Source of the DNA: Dichetophora obliterata
Lineage: Eukaryota > Arthropoda > Insecta > Diptera > Sciomyzidae
Direction of reading: 5' to 3'
DNA: 64,000 bases
NCBI GenBank assembly: GCA_963920525.1
Contig: OY986435.1
Span: 302,279,908 to 302,343,907, forward strand
Below are positions 31,090 to 42,420 of this stretch, one piece after another. Positions within the stretch are counted from its first letter, which is position 1. Each line of letters begins with the position of its first letter. The notes under the pieces were generated by a model that saw only the letters and a list, made by a program, of their open reading frames with translations, had not been told where the DNA came from and made no database searches. Position numbers and translations under genes: made by a program.

Positions 31090-31310
31090 ACCTTGAAAAA
31101 ACACTTCTGCTTTAAAGTCATATGATTTCAAAGAGTTTATTCGAACTACCGTCAAATTATATAAAACTTTAACACTCAAGCCTACTGAAGTTAGAAAGAG
31201 TAGCGCCTTCTGCTGATTTATTGACTCTATTCAGAGTTGTTGATGTTGCCTTCTTCAAAATTTACTTCAGAGACTTCACTCATTTCTAACGTTTTTTTAA
31301 ATCGAAGATA
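31090..31310 (+). repeat. Interspersed repeat family A, copy 3 (partial)
   Basis: Shares CTGCTTTAAAGTCATATGATT, TGACTCTATTCAGAGTTGTTG and CCTTCTTCAAAATTTACTT with family A copies near 23.6 and 61.8 kb. Confidence 0.5.
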
Positions 31311-31405
31311 GGATTGAAAGAGCGCGAAAGAGATAATTGTAGGTGAGAGGATTCACACATTTTTAGCGTGAAATATTTATAATTTTGTTCTATGGGATTA
31401 ACTGT

Positions 31406-31808
31406 GCACCCTAAACAAGTGCGCGTTGCGCTGCGTACCCAAGCGCCACGCAACTTTATTTTACGCTTAACCTAAACAAGTGCGCTGCGGAAAGAACTGC
31501 TGCTCTCGAACCAGCTCAGTCTGATGGTTTACAAATCTTAAAAAACTTTTAGTATTGTGTAAAAATCTATTAATATTGCAAATTCTTCCATTTGCAATTG
31601 AGATTAATTAATTAACAGCAGCTGATTGCTCTTTGTTCTAATACTTTGGTTTTATGCAGCCAACTTCACATCCGAACGCACTGTCAAAATTGGAAATTCG
31701 ATTCATGTTGCGGTAGTCCGGTGCGTGTTTCGGTAGGCTTCATACAAAATGTATGTGCATGAGCCGATTTTGACAGTTAAACCACGCACGCGCACTTGTT
31801 TAGGGTGG
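31406..31808. mobile_element. 403-bp MITE with terminal inverted repeats
   Basis: Ends are GCACCCTAAACAAGTGCGCG and, inverted, CCACCCTAAACAAGTGCGCG. A 5-bp direct repeat ACTGT flanks it (31401-31405 and 31809-31813). A second internal AACCTAAACAAGTGCGCTGC motif lies near 31470-31490. No ORF is present. Confidence 0.75.
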
Positions 31809-31879
31809 ACTGTTAACGACAAAAAATGTAGGCAATCAGTTGCCGGCAATTATTGTAGTTAATTCTCCTGAATTTTTGT

Positions 31880-32795
31880 TGGAGTGTACGCCCATTATTG
31901 AGGGGGTATCTTCTGCATACAAGAGATTTACTTTCTTTTATAGATATGAGAGCAGCTAAGATGGTCCTTTCAAATCTCAACATTAACAAAGCCTCTCGTC
32001 CTGATGGCATACCACCAATTGTGCTTAAAATATGTGCTTCTTCTTTGCGCAATCTATTCAACATCTCCTATAGAACAGGAGTATTTCCATCTGTTGGAAG
32101 GTCACTAATGTCCAGTCAATACCCAAAAAGGGCGATGCCACGTACCCTGCAAACTACCGACCCATTGCGATAAGCGTGGAGTTTTCCAAAATTTAATAGT
32201 GCGTAATTAACTTACATTTTATGAACTAATTGGAGCACAACCAACTGCTTCAATGATCGTTAAAATGGTTTCCGTAGGGCCCGCTCTACTGGTGACCTTA
32301 TGGCGTTTCTAACTGAAAAATGGAACCAATACGTTCACTTTTTCGGTGAGAGCAGGGTTGTTGATCTAGATATTTCGAAGACTTTGATCGAGTGTGGCAT
32401 AAAGCGCTCGTGTCGAAACTAATTGCATATAGTGTTGGTGGTAACTTTTCTCTGTGAATCACGTGTTACTTCAAAAACAGAACGGTTAATGTCGTAGTTG
32501 ACGGCATTTCGTTCGAGGAGCATGCCATCAACGCAGGAGTACCGCAGGGTTCAGGTTTATCGCCAACCTTGTTTCTGGTACTTATCAATAACCGTTTGTC
32601 GTTGACTCTTAACCCAATGCATTCGTTTGCGGACGACAGCAGCATTTGTCATTCATACTCATTCAAAAAACGCCCAAGCTCTATGAAGATTAGGAGGACG
32701 AGGCAAATTCGTTCTTCCTTTTTTGAGGCTATTCTTAATTTTTCACTTTGGAGCCAAATTTCTTGGCGCCTTTTAAATAGCTTATTTTAATCCCG
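31880..32795 (+). pseudogene. Third LINE reverse transcriptase relic (different family)
   Basis: Reverse-transcriptase motifs appear in order but across shifting frames: LNINKASRPDGIPPIVLKIC (about 31980), RQNGFRR-like sequence, a VVDLDISK block with degenerate DRVWHKALVSKL (about 32350-32415), NAGVPQGSGLSPTLFLV (about 32531) and SFADDSS (about 32624). Several frameshifts and stops separate them. The GVPQGSGLSPTLF style differs from the GSHLGPLLF of the other two LINEs, so this is an older insertion from a separate lineage. Confidence 0.75.
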
Positions 32796-33256
32796 TACTC
32801 AGCAGATTCGCATAAAATCTACACTACACAGTAAAAAATATTAGGATATATTTTATACTATTTGGTGTACATATAAATCCAAACCAAAAATGTTTTAAAA
32901 GCTATACCATCAAATCCTATAACTTTTTCCAGACCATTTTTCTCGTCAGACCAATTAAAACCACTATATATTTTAATTTTCCAATATCGGTGAATTTTTT
33001 TCTTATGAACCAGAATATATTTTGATGTACACTTGATATTCATATAGAATTTATAAATTATATTTGTTTTATTATTTTTATAATATTGAGTGGTATAAAA
33101 TTTATAAATTATTTAGAATAAAAAAAGTTTATACCACACAAATGTTGTAAAAAAGATAAAATTTACCCTCAAATTTTTTACTGTGTACTTTCAAATGTAG
33201 TGAAAAAAAAGAGTATTTAGAAATTCTATTTTAGATTTAGAAAAGCTCAGTTGTTG

Positions 33257-33329
33257 GCCTTTGTGGTCTAGTGGAGAGTGCGTTAGACTATCAAACCAGA
33301 GGTCCCTGGTTCGAATCCGGGCTCGGGCA
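33257..33329 (+). tRNA. tRNA-like Pol III unit (tRNA pseudogene or SINE head)
   Basis: It has perfect internal promoter boxes: A box TGGTCTAGTGG (33264-33274) and B box GGTTCGAATCC (33308-33318). The T arm folds well (CCTGG/CCGGG around a TTCGAAT loop). The length of 73 fits the canonical layout, but the acceptor stem has two mismatches (GCCTTTG against CTCGGGC) and the anticodon stem has two. The triplet in the anticodon position would be ATC, an unlikely tRNA. It is best read as a decayed tRNA or the 5' head of a tRNA-derived SINE, with a T-rich stretch following. Confidence 0.55.
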
Positions 33330-35785
33330 TGGTTCTTTTCACTTTCTTTGTTCTTTCCTAAGTTTATGGAAAAACTAAAAATTCACAAATAAATTATGGA
33401 AAATGTGGAATTAGAGGACACGAACAACTAAGGGCTGGAAATGCTTGCCGAGGTTAAAGCATAACACTGTCCTCGGTTCAAAGCAATTGAAATTGTCCTT
33501 CACGGTTGTTTCGCCTAATCGATAATTCACGTATGGTTTCAATCAATTCCTCTAAATAATCTATCTATAAAAATCAGGAAAGATTAGTTGAATTTTTAAA
33601 AAAACTAATTAAAGACCAAATCTTTTAAATACCTAACTTTTTACTTAATTAAAATTATATTAAAAAGCAGTTCAAATTTAGAAGGAGCTATTAAAATTTA
33701 GGAAAAATTAGTTGAATTTTTGAAAAGACCAATTAAAGACCTAACTTTTTACTTGCATTTTTGAAGCGAACCGTTCCTCTTTTTTCCTCTCTCAGTGTAA
33801 AATCAAAAGGATACTAATTTTCTTTTTCAACAATAAATATCTTCTCTTATTAGTTGAACTCTATTTTGAAATTGTTGGTCATTTTAGATATTTTTTTTTT
33901 GTTCTAAAGCCTTAAGTAAAAAATTTATGAAAACCCTAATACGCACACAGAAACAAACAAACAAACACTTAAAAATATCAATTATAAACAATAAATCTCA
34001 GATGATAATATTTACAAAAACCCCTTGAAATTTAACAACATGTGTAAATTTCACTGAAGAAGCAAATAAACAAACAAATAAAGATACAACAAAGCAAACA
34101 TGATCAAAAAGAAAATTGATAATGCTGTTGCTTGTGCGTATAAATTATTTTTATTCTCAAAAATTATAAGTTAAAAAAAACGAAAAAAATTGATATCCAC
34201 CTTTAAAGAGCTACAGCTCTCTATGTCTCTTTAAAACTCTTAAAATAAGACCGATTTTGATTTATATCAAATATCATAAATAAAGAGAAAAAAAATGCAT
34301 TTTTTTTTTACCGTCAGACAGTTGTTATCTATCACAACAGCGATAAACAGTGCCACAAGTGCCACCATTAGGCATAAATCTATTGTAAACAACAACTACT
34401 TCAATTATGAGCAATAATAAATATTTATTGATGTAGGAATAAATGTCGTCACACAAAGGTGGGGGCGTGATTTTGAGATAGTGCAAATATTATTTTAGAG
34501 AAATATGTGTAAATGTTGTTTAAACGTTTAATAAAATTACGAATAAAGATAAAATCGCCAGCGAATGGATTATTTGAAATTAAACGATCAATTTCAAAGG
34601 CGGTAAAATGTTGATTATAAAAGGCGGTTTACATAAAAATAAAATGTAGCTGTTGTTGATGTCATTGGCATGGTTAACACCATCGATTACTATGCCGTTT
34701 GAAAAGGAAAAATAAATCATGCTGTGATAGCTGACCAACCGACTGACTGACCGACTGACTGTGTGTCTAACTGCTTGAGTGCACAAAGATGCAAATATTT
34801 TGATGTAAAAAAAAATATATAAATACAACGACGAGTTAAAGATAAGCTGCTTTAAAGCGATATAATAGCCCATTCATATATTAATTGCATGCAATTATGA
34901 CTAATTCACTTAGTTTAGTTTAATTACTTAAGTGTGTTTTTTTTCTATTGTATAATATTAAAAAAAAATCTGTTATATTTAATGTTGAACACAACATAGT
35001 TAAGTGTTTTCTACTCCTCATGCAAAAATAATCCGATTGCTTAGAATACTAAAAGTGTTGACCACAGAGATGTGAATATATAATAAATAATGTGAATTTG
35101 TAATATACTAGGCTATTAATATTTTATAATGGTTAGATTAAAAAAACTTTTGCATCTTTAAGAATCCTCACAGCGTGTGTTGAATGACAGTACTCAAAAA
35201 TGCCGTTGGAATTATTTAACTTGTTATCTCTTACGTATTTCTTAATTATGAACCGAAGTTTCATGACAAAATCGCCACTAAAGCGTTTACTTGCGTGCAA
35301 TAAAAAAGAATTTTAAAAATTGTATGACAAAAATCTCAATTATCTATACGTTGCAATTTAATGTTATAAATTTGTATCTGCTACAATTCCCAGCATACAT
35401 TGTGGTGGCCAGCAACAAGCTATTAAACCTTTTTTAGCCGTTTAATATTTGAAATATATATAATCATTATAATGAATAAAAATTATACGTAATGTTGTTT
35501 GTCTGCTTCAAATAAAACAATTAATCACCATTGATTAATTGTAAAAGAGTCAATTCAACCACACACACACACAAGCTCAAGCATGCAAACATAAATTCTA
35601 AAAATTATACCAGTTTGAATTCTTTATTCAAATTAAAGGTAACGCTTCTCAAAAATAACTAATATATGTAAGAATCTTGCAAAAGTTCTTTGAAAAGATT
35701 TGTTTTAAAAGATTGCATAGTCAAACAGTTTTAAGTTTAGATTCAAAGTTAAAGTATGGTTTGAATTCAGTTTAAATTTTTAACT
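33330..35785. other. Gene-free intronic stretch
   Basis: AT-rich, with runs of short A/T repeats and a GACTGACTGACCGACTGACTG microsatellite near 34740. No gene, RNA or bounded element is supportable. Confidence 0.5.
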
Positions 35786-35875
35786 AGGTTAGGTTAGGTT
35801 AAAGTGGCTGTCTCAATTGTGACACGCTTAGGCCAATTAAGCCCATTGTAATACCACAGGACTGGAAAGGTTTTT
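35786..35875 (+). repeat. Short dispersed fly repeat with AGGTT runs
   Basis: ACTAGGTTAGGTTAGGTTAA is followed by AGTGGCTGTC, GACACGCTTAGGCCA and AGCCCATTGTAATACCAC. I recognise this as a common dispersed sequence in higher-fly genomes. Its biology is unknown to me. Confidence 0.5.
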
Positions 35876-36219
35876 AAATATATTCTAAAGTTATTAAATT
35901 ACAAAAAATTTTTAGAATTCTTAACTCAATAAAAATGCTTTAAATTAATTAACTTTTTTGACACCAGCATTTTATATGTACTGCAAAAAAAGTAGTTAAA
36001 ATGTTTACTTTTAATATGAAATACGTTTCACACACAAATTGTTTTGGTTAAAAAGGTCCAATTAATGTTTACCGAACTAAGCCTAAAAAAGGATTTTTAG
36101 TTTTCTATTAAACTCAACAGAATATAAAAAGTTGACCACAAAACGCGATTTATGCATCATTTATACATAAATATCTTGCAAAAGTCAGAGATTAATAAAT
36201 TTAATTTAAAATTTTTTTA

Positions 36220-38395
36220 AAATTTAACCAACATTTGAAGGTTAAATGTTGAAATTTTTTCATGGAAGTAATTTTATCAGCATTCATGCATCACACAACA
36301 TCAACAGCCTTCCACTATTCATTATCGAATGCAATAAGCCTGTAATTATGTACAAAATGTTACATATTCACAGGATATATCGATAAAATCAATACACGAT
36401 GTGTGAGTAGTGATGAGTGTGGTGAGGCTTGCGAATTATGTTCAAAATTGAATTTTCAATGTCAAGAGCTTGGCATTGAGCCATTGCAATATATTTTATT
36501 GTTACATATCATTGATTTGGGCTTATCGAATGGTGTGGCGGTACAACTCAAACTTACTACTGAAAAGTGTTTTCAAATTGTATGCTTTAAGGATATCAGT
36601 TAAGATTATCAATTACAGCAATTTAGGCAAGAGTTTGAGCGTGTACAGAGTCAAAGTGATATGCAATTAAAACGATAATTAAATTTATCCTTAAATGTAT
36701 TTTATCAGTTGATATCATAGTAGAATTAGAGGAGGTAGATGCATTTCGGAGAGACAGACAGAGAATAAAGCAAAAATAGGCAAGAATAGGAAATTTCTTG
36801 AGTTTGACATATCTGGCTATGACAAAAAGAGAGCAGTCTGAAATGCATATACCTTCACTAGTTCTACTATGGTTGATATACAAAGTTTCAATTGAAACAT
36901 GATAAAACAATCTACTAGATAGCCGAGAGCTGACAACTACCTATTTTCTCACGAGCTGCGGTCAGCATATGTCAAAAAAAAAAAGAAAACAAAACATTTT
37001 GACACAAAACGTTTTTGATATCTCCATTTTGCATCAGCTGCCAAAGCAACCATATCACGCTCCCGTTTTCATTTTCTTTTGTTTGACATTTGTTGACCAG
37101 CTAGAACTGTCGCTACTACTACTATGAATTGAAAGAGCAAGAATTTAAATAATTCCGGAATTCACAAATCTGAAGTGTTTTTTTCCCAGCGCTAGGCAAG
37201 TGCAGAGGAAATGTAAATTAATAAATTTCAATTTTACAGCAAAGTGACTTTTTTTCAGTTCTCGATTTGTTCATTCGAATTTTTATTTTTTCATTTTCAA
37301 TTCAAACAATAAAAAAATGATAACAAACAAATTCATAATCAGCAAGTTTCAAATGTAAACAAGTAAGGAAACAATCAACAATTAATTGGTACCTAATACA
37401 ACAATTCAATTCAATAAATATTAAAATAATTATTGATAATATTTAGTAACTATTAACTTGTACAGTAGATTCCACTTCCTCCTAATCTCTAGACTTCGTT
37501 AATTTGAACGCTTAAGGGTAAGTTTGGGTCATATTTGCCGCTTTAAGCGTGAAAATTTTCACAAACTTTTCGTCAGAGTAGTACTCTGTTCCACTGCGTG
37601 AAATTATCGCAACATGTTTCTGAGCAACATTTTTTCACGACAATTTAATTAGTAGTAGCGACAGTTCTAGCTGCGGTCAACAAATGTCAAACAAAAGAAA
37701 ATGAAAACGAGAGCGTGCTTTGGTTGCTATGGCAGCTGATGCAAAATGGAGATATTAAAATTTTTTTGTGTAAAAATGTTTTTAGTTTTCATTTTTTTGA
37801 CATATGCTGGACCTGACCGCAGCTCTTGAGAAAATAGGTAGTTGTCAAGACTATCTAACAAATTGTTTTATAATGTTTCAATTGAAACTTTTTATATCAA
37901 CTGATAAAATACATTTACGGGTAAATTTTATTATCGTTTTAATTGCATATCACTTTTCATCTGTACACGCTAAAACACTGAATTGCCAAAATTACTGTAA
38001 TTGAATGTGTTAATCTTAATTGATATCCTTAAAGCATACAATTTGAAAACACTTTTCATTGTAAGTTTGAATTGTGCCGCCACACCATTTGACACAATTA
38101 GCTGATAAGCCGAAAAGATATTTTAACGGCTCAATGCCAAGCTCTTGACATTGAAAATTTAATTTTGAACATAATTCGCAAGCCTCAATCATTACTCACA
38201 CATTGAGTATTATCGTGTATTGATTTTATCGATAAATACTGTGAATATGTAACATTTTGTACATAATTACAGGCTTATTGCATTGGATAATGAATAGTGG
38301 GAGGCTGTTGATGTTGTGTGATGAATGAATGCTGATAAAATTACTTCCATGAAAACATTTCAAAATTTAACCTTCAATTGTTTGTTGAATTTCAA
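36220..38395. repeat. 2.2-kb inverted duplication in the how intron
   Basis: Arm 1 (about 36220-37131) and arm 2 (about 37648-38395) are inverted copies separated by about 516 bp. Outer parts share CATGGAAGTAATTTTATCAGC, GTACAAAATGTTACATATTC and GCTTGGCATTGAGCC. Inner parts share TTTTCATTTTCTTTTGTTTG and CTAGAACTGTCGCTACTACT. Arm 1 is longer mainly because of a 156-bp MITE plus its target duplication. The arms have diverged visibly, so the duplication is not recent. Any protein-like reading frames in the arms are not conserved between them. Confidence 0.85.
36716..36871. mobile_element. 156-bp hAT-like MITE with 8-bp target duplication
   Basis: Terminal inverted repeats of about 32 bp start CATAGTAGAA(C/T)TAG at both ends. 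A perfect 8-bp duplication GTTGATAT flanks it (36708-36715 and 36872-36879). The paired arm of the inverted duplication keeps the uninterrupted site (ATATCAAC, 37894-37901), which proves the insertion and its boundaries. The 8-bp duplication fits hAT-type transposition. Confidence 0.9.
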
Positions 38396-39125
38396 AAAGC
38401 GTTTTGTGGGCAATATTTTATGTTGATTTTAACCCTTCGTTATATGACTTTTTCTCCCTGTGTATAAATTTGATTGGAGTGGTTTAGAGAATGTATAAAC
38501 GAAATTTCGATGCTCTGCAATGTATAGGAACGAAGTTACGCAACATTGCATATATGCGATTTCATGCAGGAAAATAATAAAAATTGCTGTGTGATGGTTT
38601 AAATATTATTTTTTATTTTACATGCTCGATATGAAATTTTAAGCTTTGAATAACTTAAACTAAGAGATAATTTCAAATATTTTATATATTTAATAAAAAT
38701 AAAGAATTAAAATGCACCTTCATCTATAACTAAGACAAATTTAAACACAGGATAGTAAAAATATATAAAAAATATCACACTGATCTGTAAAGAAATTTGA
38801 AGCTCATTGCAATCTATTAGATACAATAATTATTTATGGTGAAATCGTTACTAATCGTTTCTAATCGTAGGGCAATTTCGAACTTGATTAAAACATAGTC
38901 TATTCTGACATTTTGAGCAGCTAACATAAGTGTATCCATTGTACAATTGGCATGTACAAATCTTGGTGGCCCATTGTGGGCAGTGATTATAATGGTCTAA
39001 CCGAACTTCTGTTTGAGGCTGTTGGAAACTTCTCTGATGTTTCCTCTTTTGTTCAAGGCTTTTTAATAATTCGTAAGGTCTTCCATGTTTTGTGGATAGC
39101 TTTCTTACTTTGCAAAGACTTTCTG

Positions 39126-39157
<32 letters not shown>

Positions 39158-40440
39158 CAGGGGTGGGCACGACTGCGGCCAATAAAAGCCACATTAAGAT
39201 TTTCAATACCTTTCAAAGAGCCACACCATACTTCAAATAAAAGAAAACCCAAACCAATTTTATTAAACTCAGCAAAAAAAGTAAGCGATCAGAAAAATTT
39301 TTAATTTTTTTAAAGTAATTTTTGAAAGGCTGAAGCTTTTTAAAAAATAATCGCAGTAGTATTTTAAAAAAATAATGTTAAACCTTGAAGTTTTTAGATT
39401 GACCTCTTGGCCAAGAAATTTAATTAACTACGATTATCGCACAATCATCAAACTTTTTATAACTAGGGTCCACGGGCTTTAAATAAGTTAAACCACAATA
39501 AAGGTTAGTTGAATTAGCTTAAATTTTGTTTCTTTTTTATTATTCTAAGTCAATTTTTTGCTGAGCTATTCGACTTTAAGTGGAAAAGAATAATTTTGCC
39601 TTTGATCATAGAGCAATGATCGCATAGAAAATTAAAGTACGTTTCTGAAAAGAAAAATAAAGTTCCTACAAAAGCTATCGATTCTTTTTTGTTATTTCAT
39701 TTTTGAAACCTTGATTTCAGTTTGAATAAAAGTGCAAAAAATTACTTTTTCTGGTGTTTTAAAAAACCCACCATAATTTTGCAATAACTGCCAAAACTAC
39801 TAATGTTTCTAGGTTTTTTTTATATTTTTTCATACCCTAAAAATCTTGACTAGTTTAAGTCCGATCGGTTGAGTGGTTTTTCGGTCCGAATCGTCAAACT
39901 TTGACAACAAATGAAAGGAGCACGCGTATTGCTTCTTAAACATCAATTATTGATAACTGAAAAAAATGTTTGTCTATTATTTTTCTTAAAGTTTTACATC
40001 ATAGAATCGAAATCTCGAAAAAATTTCGAAATTACGACCGTCAAACTAGAAACTTCAAGCTTTAAAATGGTTTTTTAAAATCCTGATGCGATCATATTTC
40101 AAGAAGTAATAACCTTTCATAAATCACAAAAAAACTATAAATTTTTATGTTCTCTTAATATTTTTGCTGAGTATATAAATAAAGGTATTATTATTAAGAA
40201 AAAAAAAAAATTAAAATCAATATAAATGTTGTATATAACATATCGCACTTTAACTACAATAGGGTCAAACAAAAGATCCTCAAACTTTTGTCCAAAATAA
40301 ATAAGAAAACTTGTTGATTTTAGTGCTCAGATGATATTTTCTGCTTTATTGTTAAATCTTAAATTTTTAGCAGTATATACAATTCTTAGTGTAGTCATAT
40401 GAGTAAGTCTTTCTTACAATACACAATATTTTAGGAATAC
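38396..40440. other. Gene-free intronic stretch with TA microsatellite
   Basis: It contains a (TA)n run at about 39128-39158, followed by GGGGTGGGCACGACTGCGGCC. The rest is AT-rich sequence with no recognised feature. Confidence 0.5.
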
Positions 40441-40489
40441 GAACGATAAATATACAGTCGTGAGTGAATCTGCCGACGCTGGTTCGATT

Positions 40490-40610
40490 ATATTCGGTGT
40501 TCGGTGAAGTGCGGTGATGTTCGGTGTTCGCTGAAGTTCGGAGATGTTCGGTGATGTTTGGTGTTCCCTGAAGTTCGGAGATGTTCGGTGATGTTCGGTG
40601 TGACAATGAC
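40490..40610 (+). repeat. GTTCGGTGAT minisatellite
   Basis: Imperfect head-to-tail copies of a GTTCGGTGATGTTCGGTGTTC-like unit alternate with GAAGTTCGGAGAT. The reading frames through it (PNTEHHRTS repeats on the minus strand) are repeat artefacts. Confidence 0.75.
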
Positions 40611-40852
40611 TTCGGCAAGACCCGACTACGCTGCGTTATTTAATATTTTGTATTATTGTATATAATTTGTATAATATATATATCTTTACAAATGTCTGTG
40701 TATGGCGTAAAGCGCCTGGGTATTCATTTTAACGATAGTGTAATAACAACAAAATAATAGAATTCCTAAGTATATATCTGTACGTTGGGCTATCGTCTGA
40801 CAAAAGCCGACGTGATGGCACCACTAAGTAGAAACAATAAAATAAAAGAATA

Positions 40853-41112
40853 AGAAAAACGAGACTCCCGATAGACCGAAGCAAACGTGATGAGTCACTA
40901 ACTACTTAATAAGTATATAAAAAAACGAGACTCCCGACAAGCCGAAGCAAACGTCATGAGTCACTAACTACTTAATAAAAAAAAAAAACGAGACTCCCAA
41001 TAAGCCGAAGCAAACGTCATGAGTCACTAACTAATTAATAAGTATAAAAAAACGAGACTCCCGATAAGCCGAAGCAAACGTCATGAGTCACTAACTACTT
41101 AGTATGATACTT
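40853..41112 (+). repeat. Four-copy tandem repeat, approximately 64-bp unit
   Basis: Four units with high identity share AACGAGACTCCCGATA(A/G), GCCGAAGCAAACGTCATGAG and TCACTAACTACTTAATAA. The similarity between units suggests recent expansion. Confidence 0.85.
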
Positions 41113-41639
41113 AAAAAACTAAATGTATTAATACGAGCCACCTTGCGATAGCTCGTTTTAAATCAACGGACTTGTTATCGTTTTCAACAAGTAAGCGACG
41201 GAACAAAGCACTACGCTCTCGAGCCGTGCCGAAGTCTGTCACAATGCGCATTACTTATTCATATGCTGCTAGAAACCTTCTGGGAATTATACCGTGTCTT
41301 TCTGTTGTGTGTGGTTTACGTAGGCTTGTTGGCTGCGTTGAATGTGCTGGCTGTGTGTGTGTGAGTTTGGCTGTTGGCTGAGTTGACTGCACAGTGGTGT
41401 AGTAAGGTAGTGGCGTAGTGTGCGGGGTGCAAACTTGTAACGAATCACCGTTACAAAAAAATCCTCTATACGTAGCGAAAACACAAATAGCAACATGCAT
41501 ACACGACTGAGCTCATATTACAAATAACAACATGCAAAAAGTTATGACTCACGCCTTGATACATAAGAAAATCAAAATGAAATGGAAAGCAATACAAATT
41601 ATTTTCGTGAAAACACCGAAAAAACAAAATTTTTTTAGA

Positions 41640-42420
41640 AGTGAGACCTAGTTGGATGGATTTTTCGCCCCCGTAGACCCCTATATTGAAAATTTCATCG
41701 AAATCGCTTAGGATATCAATTTTCCTAATGAACTAATTAGGAATGAGAGCAGTTATGCCAATCCTGGGATTTTTGGAACAGATCTTCGGGTGTAAACACT
41801 TTTCGGGATGCACATAGGGGAATTTCACCGATTTAGGTTGCCAAAAGTTTATTTTATAAAACACAGATTTGATAGAAAAAAATATATAAAAAATATATAT
41901 ACAAATAGCATTTGTATTTAAAATCAAGTATGATTTAAACTATCAAACATTTAGAATTTGTATTTAAATCATATAAAGTCAACATATTTTTTGCAGTGTT
42001 TAATAGTGTTGAACATGTCCCAATAGTCGTACAGGGTTAAAATCAAATAAAAGACTTGAATAGAAACTACTTGCCGAATAAAATATTTTTGGCCGCCTAC
42101 GTTGGTCAATATGCGCGCTAAACGATTTTTTTGCAATGTGGAATAGTGTTGAATATGTCCCAATGGTAATGAAAGGTTAAAATCAAATAAAAGAATTGAA
42201 TAGAAACTATTTACCGTATAAAATAATTTTGGCCTGCTAAATCGATCAAATACCCCAATGTGCGATGCTAAAGGAATTTACTCAGAAATAAATTAGATCG
42301 ATTTTGCGCCCCCGTAAACCCCTATACTAAAAATGTTGTCGAAATCGCTAGGGCCGTTTTCGAGAACTCATTCACAAACAAATAAACAAACAAAATATTA
42401 CTCGTTTAATAGTATAAGAT
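41640..42420. repeat. Helentron/INE-like fragment with internal duplication
   Basis: A unit of about 137 bp is duplicated (about 41986-42124 and 42125-42270), sharing GTGTTGAA(C/T)ATGTCCCAAT, GGTTAAAATCAAATAAAAG and GAATAGAAACTA. Two outer segments, near 41660 and 42300, share CGCCCCCGTA(A/G)ACCCCTATA and TCGAAATCGCT. The end carries (ACAA)n and TTTAATAGTATAAGAT, like other copies of this class in the window. Confidence 0.5.

Noticed and set aside
33257..33329. Functional tRNA gene
   Set aside because: Acceptor and anticodon stems carry mismatches and the anticodon position would be ATC, so it is kept only as a tRNA-like unit.
36403..36670. Cysteine-containing reading frames in arm 1 of the inverted duplication
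   Set aside because: The corresponding frames in arm 2 are not preserved, so there is no sign of coding selection.
38952..39304. Reading frames with alternating isoleucine and tyrosine
   Set aside because: They are driven by a (TA)n microsatellite and have no domain or homology signal.
40367..40618. Minus-strand reading frame with PNTEHHRTS repeats
   Set aside because: It is generated by the GTTCGGTGAT minisatellite.
40853..41112. CRISPR-like array
   Set aside because: The units are contiguous direct repeats without unique spacers, and the genome is eukaryotic.
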